Part shown: in pieces, positions 62,472-64,000 of the stretch | Numbering within the stretch: position 1 is the stretch's first letter | Layout of the letters: every line of letters begins with the position of its first letter | From: an uncultured Spirochaetaceae bacterium | GTDB taxonomy: Bacteria; Spirochaetota; Spirochaetia; Sphaerochaetales; Sphaerochaetaceae | Assembly (NCBI GenBank): GCA_944390725.1 | Contig: CALXQU010000005.1 | Location: 84,310 to 148,309 of the forward strand | Reading direction: 5' to 3' | Length of the DNA stretch: 64,000 nucleotides | Position numbers and translations under genes: made by a program | Notes under the pieces: model-generated | Told to the model about the DNA's origin: nothing | What the model saw: the letters and a program-made list of their open reading frames with translations, nothing else | The model's database searches: none

Positions 62472-62666
62472 CTAGATCCTTCCGCGCTCAGCCCAGGTGA
62501 AGTCACCTGATGCGTAGCGCCTCTTGTAGTCCCTCACCGTATAGGTATTGAGGTCTGCAAGCTGTGCCGTCTTCTTGTACCCGTAGCCTTCATCGAAGAG
62601 CCTCAGGCACTCACGGCGCTTCTCGTTTGGAATCCTGTGTCGAAGGGACGTTGTTCGTTCTTCCAT
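62472..62666 (-). CDS. Orphan helix-turn-helix protein, transposase-OrfA-like
   Basis: 64 residues. KRRECLRLFDEGYGYKKTAQ with LNTYTVRDYKRRY is an HTH as found in the first domain of IS3-type transposase OrfA proteins. No second transposase gene, no terminal repeats and no target duplication are visible, so it is either a remnant or a small stand-alone regulator. GGAGGACGGAG lies before the ATG. Confidence 0.6.
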   Translation of the reverse strand: MEERTTSLRHRIPNEKRRECLRLFDEGYGYKKTAQLADLNTYTVRDYKRRYASGDFTWAERGRI

Positions 62667-62680
62667 CTCCGTCCTCCTCG

Positions 62681-62713
62681 ATATCTGTCACCGCTTCACG
62701 CGGCAACAGATAT
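62681..62713 (-). terminator. Hairpin after the surface lipoprotein gene
   Basis: ATATCTGT-CA-CCGC (62681-62694) pairs with GCGG-CA-ACAGATAT (62700-62713) around a 5-nt loop, 12 nt past the lipoprotein stop. No U-tract follows; the ribosome site of the HTH gene comes next, so it may be a partial terminator or mRNA end stabiliser. Confidence 0.5.
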
Positions 62714-62725
62714 TCCAATCAATCC

Positions 62726-63979
62726 TCAGTTGCTCTTAGCAGCAAGCTGCTTAGAAGGAAGCTGTATAGGCTCAGACGACTCGCCACCATAAGTTACCTT
62801 TACAACCGGGGTAACACTGTCGCCTTCCTTATAATCAGTTTCCGGATAGCTCGAGATTCCAATGTAAGATATTGTAATATTCTGTGTTATTGGATTACCT
62901 GAGAGCTGCTTAAGAGTTACAGCAACATCTGTTCCCGGAGTCTTCGAGAGTGTTCCACCAACCTTCACATTGGTAGGATTGTCTGCCCACTTCACCTCAA
63001 GAGAACCCCAATCTGTTGCATCTGTCACATCATAGCTGATTGTCGCGTCAGTGAACGTGATTGCAGGGTCACCTGTCAGGTCCTTAAGAGCTACTACGGA
63101 GAATGTACCAGCAGCTGTCAGCTTGCCAGATGCGATTCCCTGGATTACATAGTCAGATCCTTCAGAAAGGACTGTCTCAACTTCATCCTTATCAGCTCCA
63201 GTCGTAGTTGTCGTGGTCTGGAGTACCCTAATCTTCTTGAGAAGATCAGCCTTCTCCTGTCCGTAGAGGATTTCAGGCTTGTTGCTTGTTGCATTGTAAT
63301 CGGTGAATTCTCCATCCTCATCAGCAACCTGGACCTTCCAAGCAATCGTCGTTGTAGTAGTCGGAGCTGTATAGTCAGTTACCTCGATTGCATACTCCGC
63401 CTCAAGGACAGAACCATCAGCTGTGACATTGTTGATTGTGCCAACAACAGCAGTAGCAGATCCATCCTTGGCATTGAAAGCATAGCTAATCGCTGGTCCA
63501 CTAGTTCCACCGGCAACGATTGTGTGCTCATCAGCATATGTGACTGTCGCAACAACATCAGTTGTCACAGGCTTAGACGAAATTTCAGCTGTTTTATATT
63601 CCGTCTTAGCCTTTGATGCATCGAGCGTAATGCTTGTAGCTGCGGTTACGTTGTAAACAACAGAAACCTCAGCAGGAGTTGTTCCGTCCTTAACTGCAAT
63701 CTTAACCTTGCCACTCTGCTCACCAGGGACTGCCGGACTGTTATAGCTGATTTCAGCATTTACATTCTCAACAATGGTTCCATTGTCATAGAGAACAGTG
63801 ACAACAGCCTTTGCAGTACCCGTTGTTCCTGCATAAATCGGATCCTGTGATGTGACCGTTGCAGAAATAGGGGTGCCGTTCACGTTATTGATTGTCGTAT
63901 TGCCTGGCTGGCATGCGGTGAATGCGACAAGCATCAGTGCAGCAAGCGCTACAACAAAGATTGATTTCGTTGATTTCAT
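62726..63979 (-). CDS. Large surface lipoprotein with repeated Ig-like beta domains
   Basis: 417 residues. Lipobox LMLVAFTAC with Cys at about 23. The mature protein is Thr/Val-rich and almost without aromatic residues, with at least three tandem beta-sandwich-like segments that resemble bacterial Ig-like domains (ISATVTSQDPIYAGTTGTAK; SITLDASKAKTEYK; NVKVGGTLSKTPGTDVAVTL). Two Thr runs (PTTTTT, QTTTTTTG) separate segments. Probably an exported surface or adhesin-like protein. GGAGAGG lies before the ATG close to the right edge; its promoter is outside the window. Confidence 0.8.
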   Translation of the reverse strand: MKSTKSIFVVALAALMLVAFTACQPGNTTINNVNGTPISATVTSQDPIYAGTTGTAKAVVTVLYDNGTIVENVNAEISYNSPAVPGEQSGKVKIAVKDGTTPAEVSVVYNVTAATSITLDASKAKTEYKTAEISSKPVTTDVVATVTYADEHTIVAGGTSGPAISYAFNAKDGSATAVVGTINNVTADGSVLEAEYAIEVTDYTAPTTTTTIAWKVQVADEDGEFTDYNATSNKPEILYGQEKADLLKKIRVLQTTTTTTGADKDEVETVLSEGSDYVIQGIASGKLTAAGTFSVVALKDLTGDPAITFTDATISYDVTDATDWGSLEVKWADNPTNVKVGGTLSKTPGTDVAVTLKQLSGNPITQNITISYIGISSYPETDYKEGDSVTPVVKVTYGGESSEPIQLPSKQLAAKSN

Positions 63980-64000
63980 TTCTCAACCCTCTCCTTATAG

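Noticed and set aside
62472..62666. An intact insertion sequence around the HTH gene
   Set aside because: Only a 64-residue HTH protein is present; no catalytic transposase domain, no terminal inverted repeats bounding it and no target-site duplication were found.

Overview
The window is a gene-dense, moderately GC-rich piece of a bacterial chromosome, most probably from an anaerobic, saccharolytic spirochaete of the Sphaerochaetaceae type. Support for this: several sugar-transport operons whose binding proteins have signal peptides ending in FAQGS-like sequences; a DUF3798 binding-protein/ABC operon closing with a small DUF6672-like membrane protein; a RarA ATPase fused to an extra C-terminal domain; superoxide reductase; a fermentative AdhE; and no respiratory genes. 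The assignment is an inference from gene content; there is no rRNA here.

Layout. 1-6.4 kb, minus strand: a catabolic operon with an enolase-superfamily enzyme, a MalEFG-like importer (binding protein plus two permeases), an argininosuccinate-lyase-like enzyme and a GntR regulator cut by the left edge, with a promoter and a palindromic operator at its head. 6.5-7.5 kb: a Panacea-type toxin-antitoxin pair. 7.5-8.0 kb: five tRNAs (Gly, Leu, Lys, Arg, His). 8.1-11.5 kb: a ferrous-iron operon (two FeoA, FeoB, small Cys-rich membrane proteins, one carrying an HMA domain). 11.6-17.6 kb: a NYN-domain protein, guanine deaminase, a TetR regulator, RarA fusion, a lipoprotein and superoxide reductase. 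17.8-23.4 kb: the DUF3798 importer. 23.5-31.6 kb: tig-clpP-clpX-DHH phosphoesterase, pyruvate kinase, an EamA exporter, a small conserved protein and a secreted nuclease lipoprotein.

31.6-40.1 kb, minus: araA-araB-araD and a YtfQRT/YjfF-like importer for arabinose or a furanose sugar. 40.5-46.5 kb: a GH4 glycosidase with a MalEFG-like importer and a divergent AraR-type regulator (GntR HTH plus LacI-type sensor). 46.5-49.3 kb: copA-csoR copper efflux with a visible CsoR operator. 49.4-56.4 kb: a YfcE phosphodiesterase, a two-component system, a NusG_II/Gx transporter pair and adhE. 56.5-62.7 kb is accessory: an AAA_14/DUF4143 ATPase flanked on both sides by 33-bp-period repeats, a NUDIX hydrolase, and a compact, visibly A+T-richer four-gene cassette (DUF7662-like protein, four-TM protein, HNH-like zinc protein, AAA_13-like zinc-hook ATPase) that resembles an anti-phage defence operon I do not recognise. 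The window closes with an orphan HTH protein and a large surface lipoprotein.

A recurring pattern is that several monocistronic genes (pyk, the NYN gene, the AraR-like regulator, yfcE, the response regulator, the NUDIX gene) have a -10-like hexamer ending 6-7 nt before the ATG and no usable Shine-Dalgarno, which suggests leaderless mRNAs. Operon genes instead have strong GGAGG-type sites or ATGA/TGATG overlaps.
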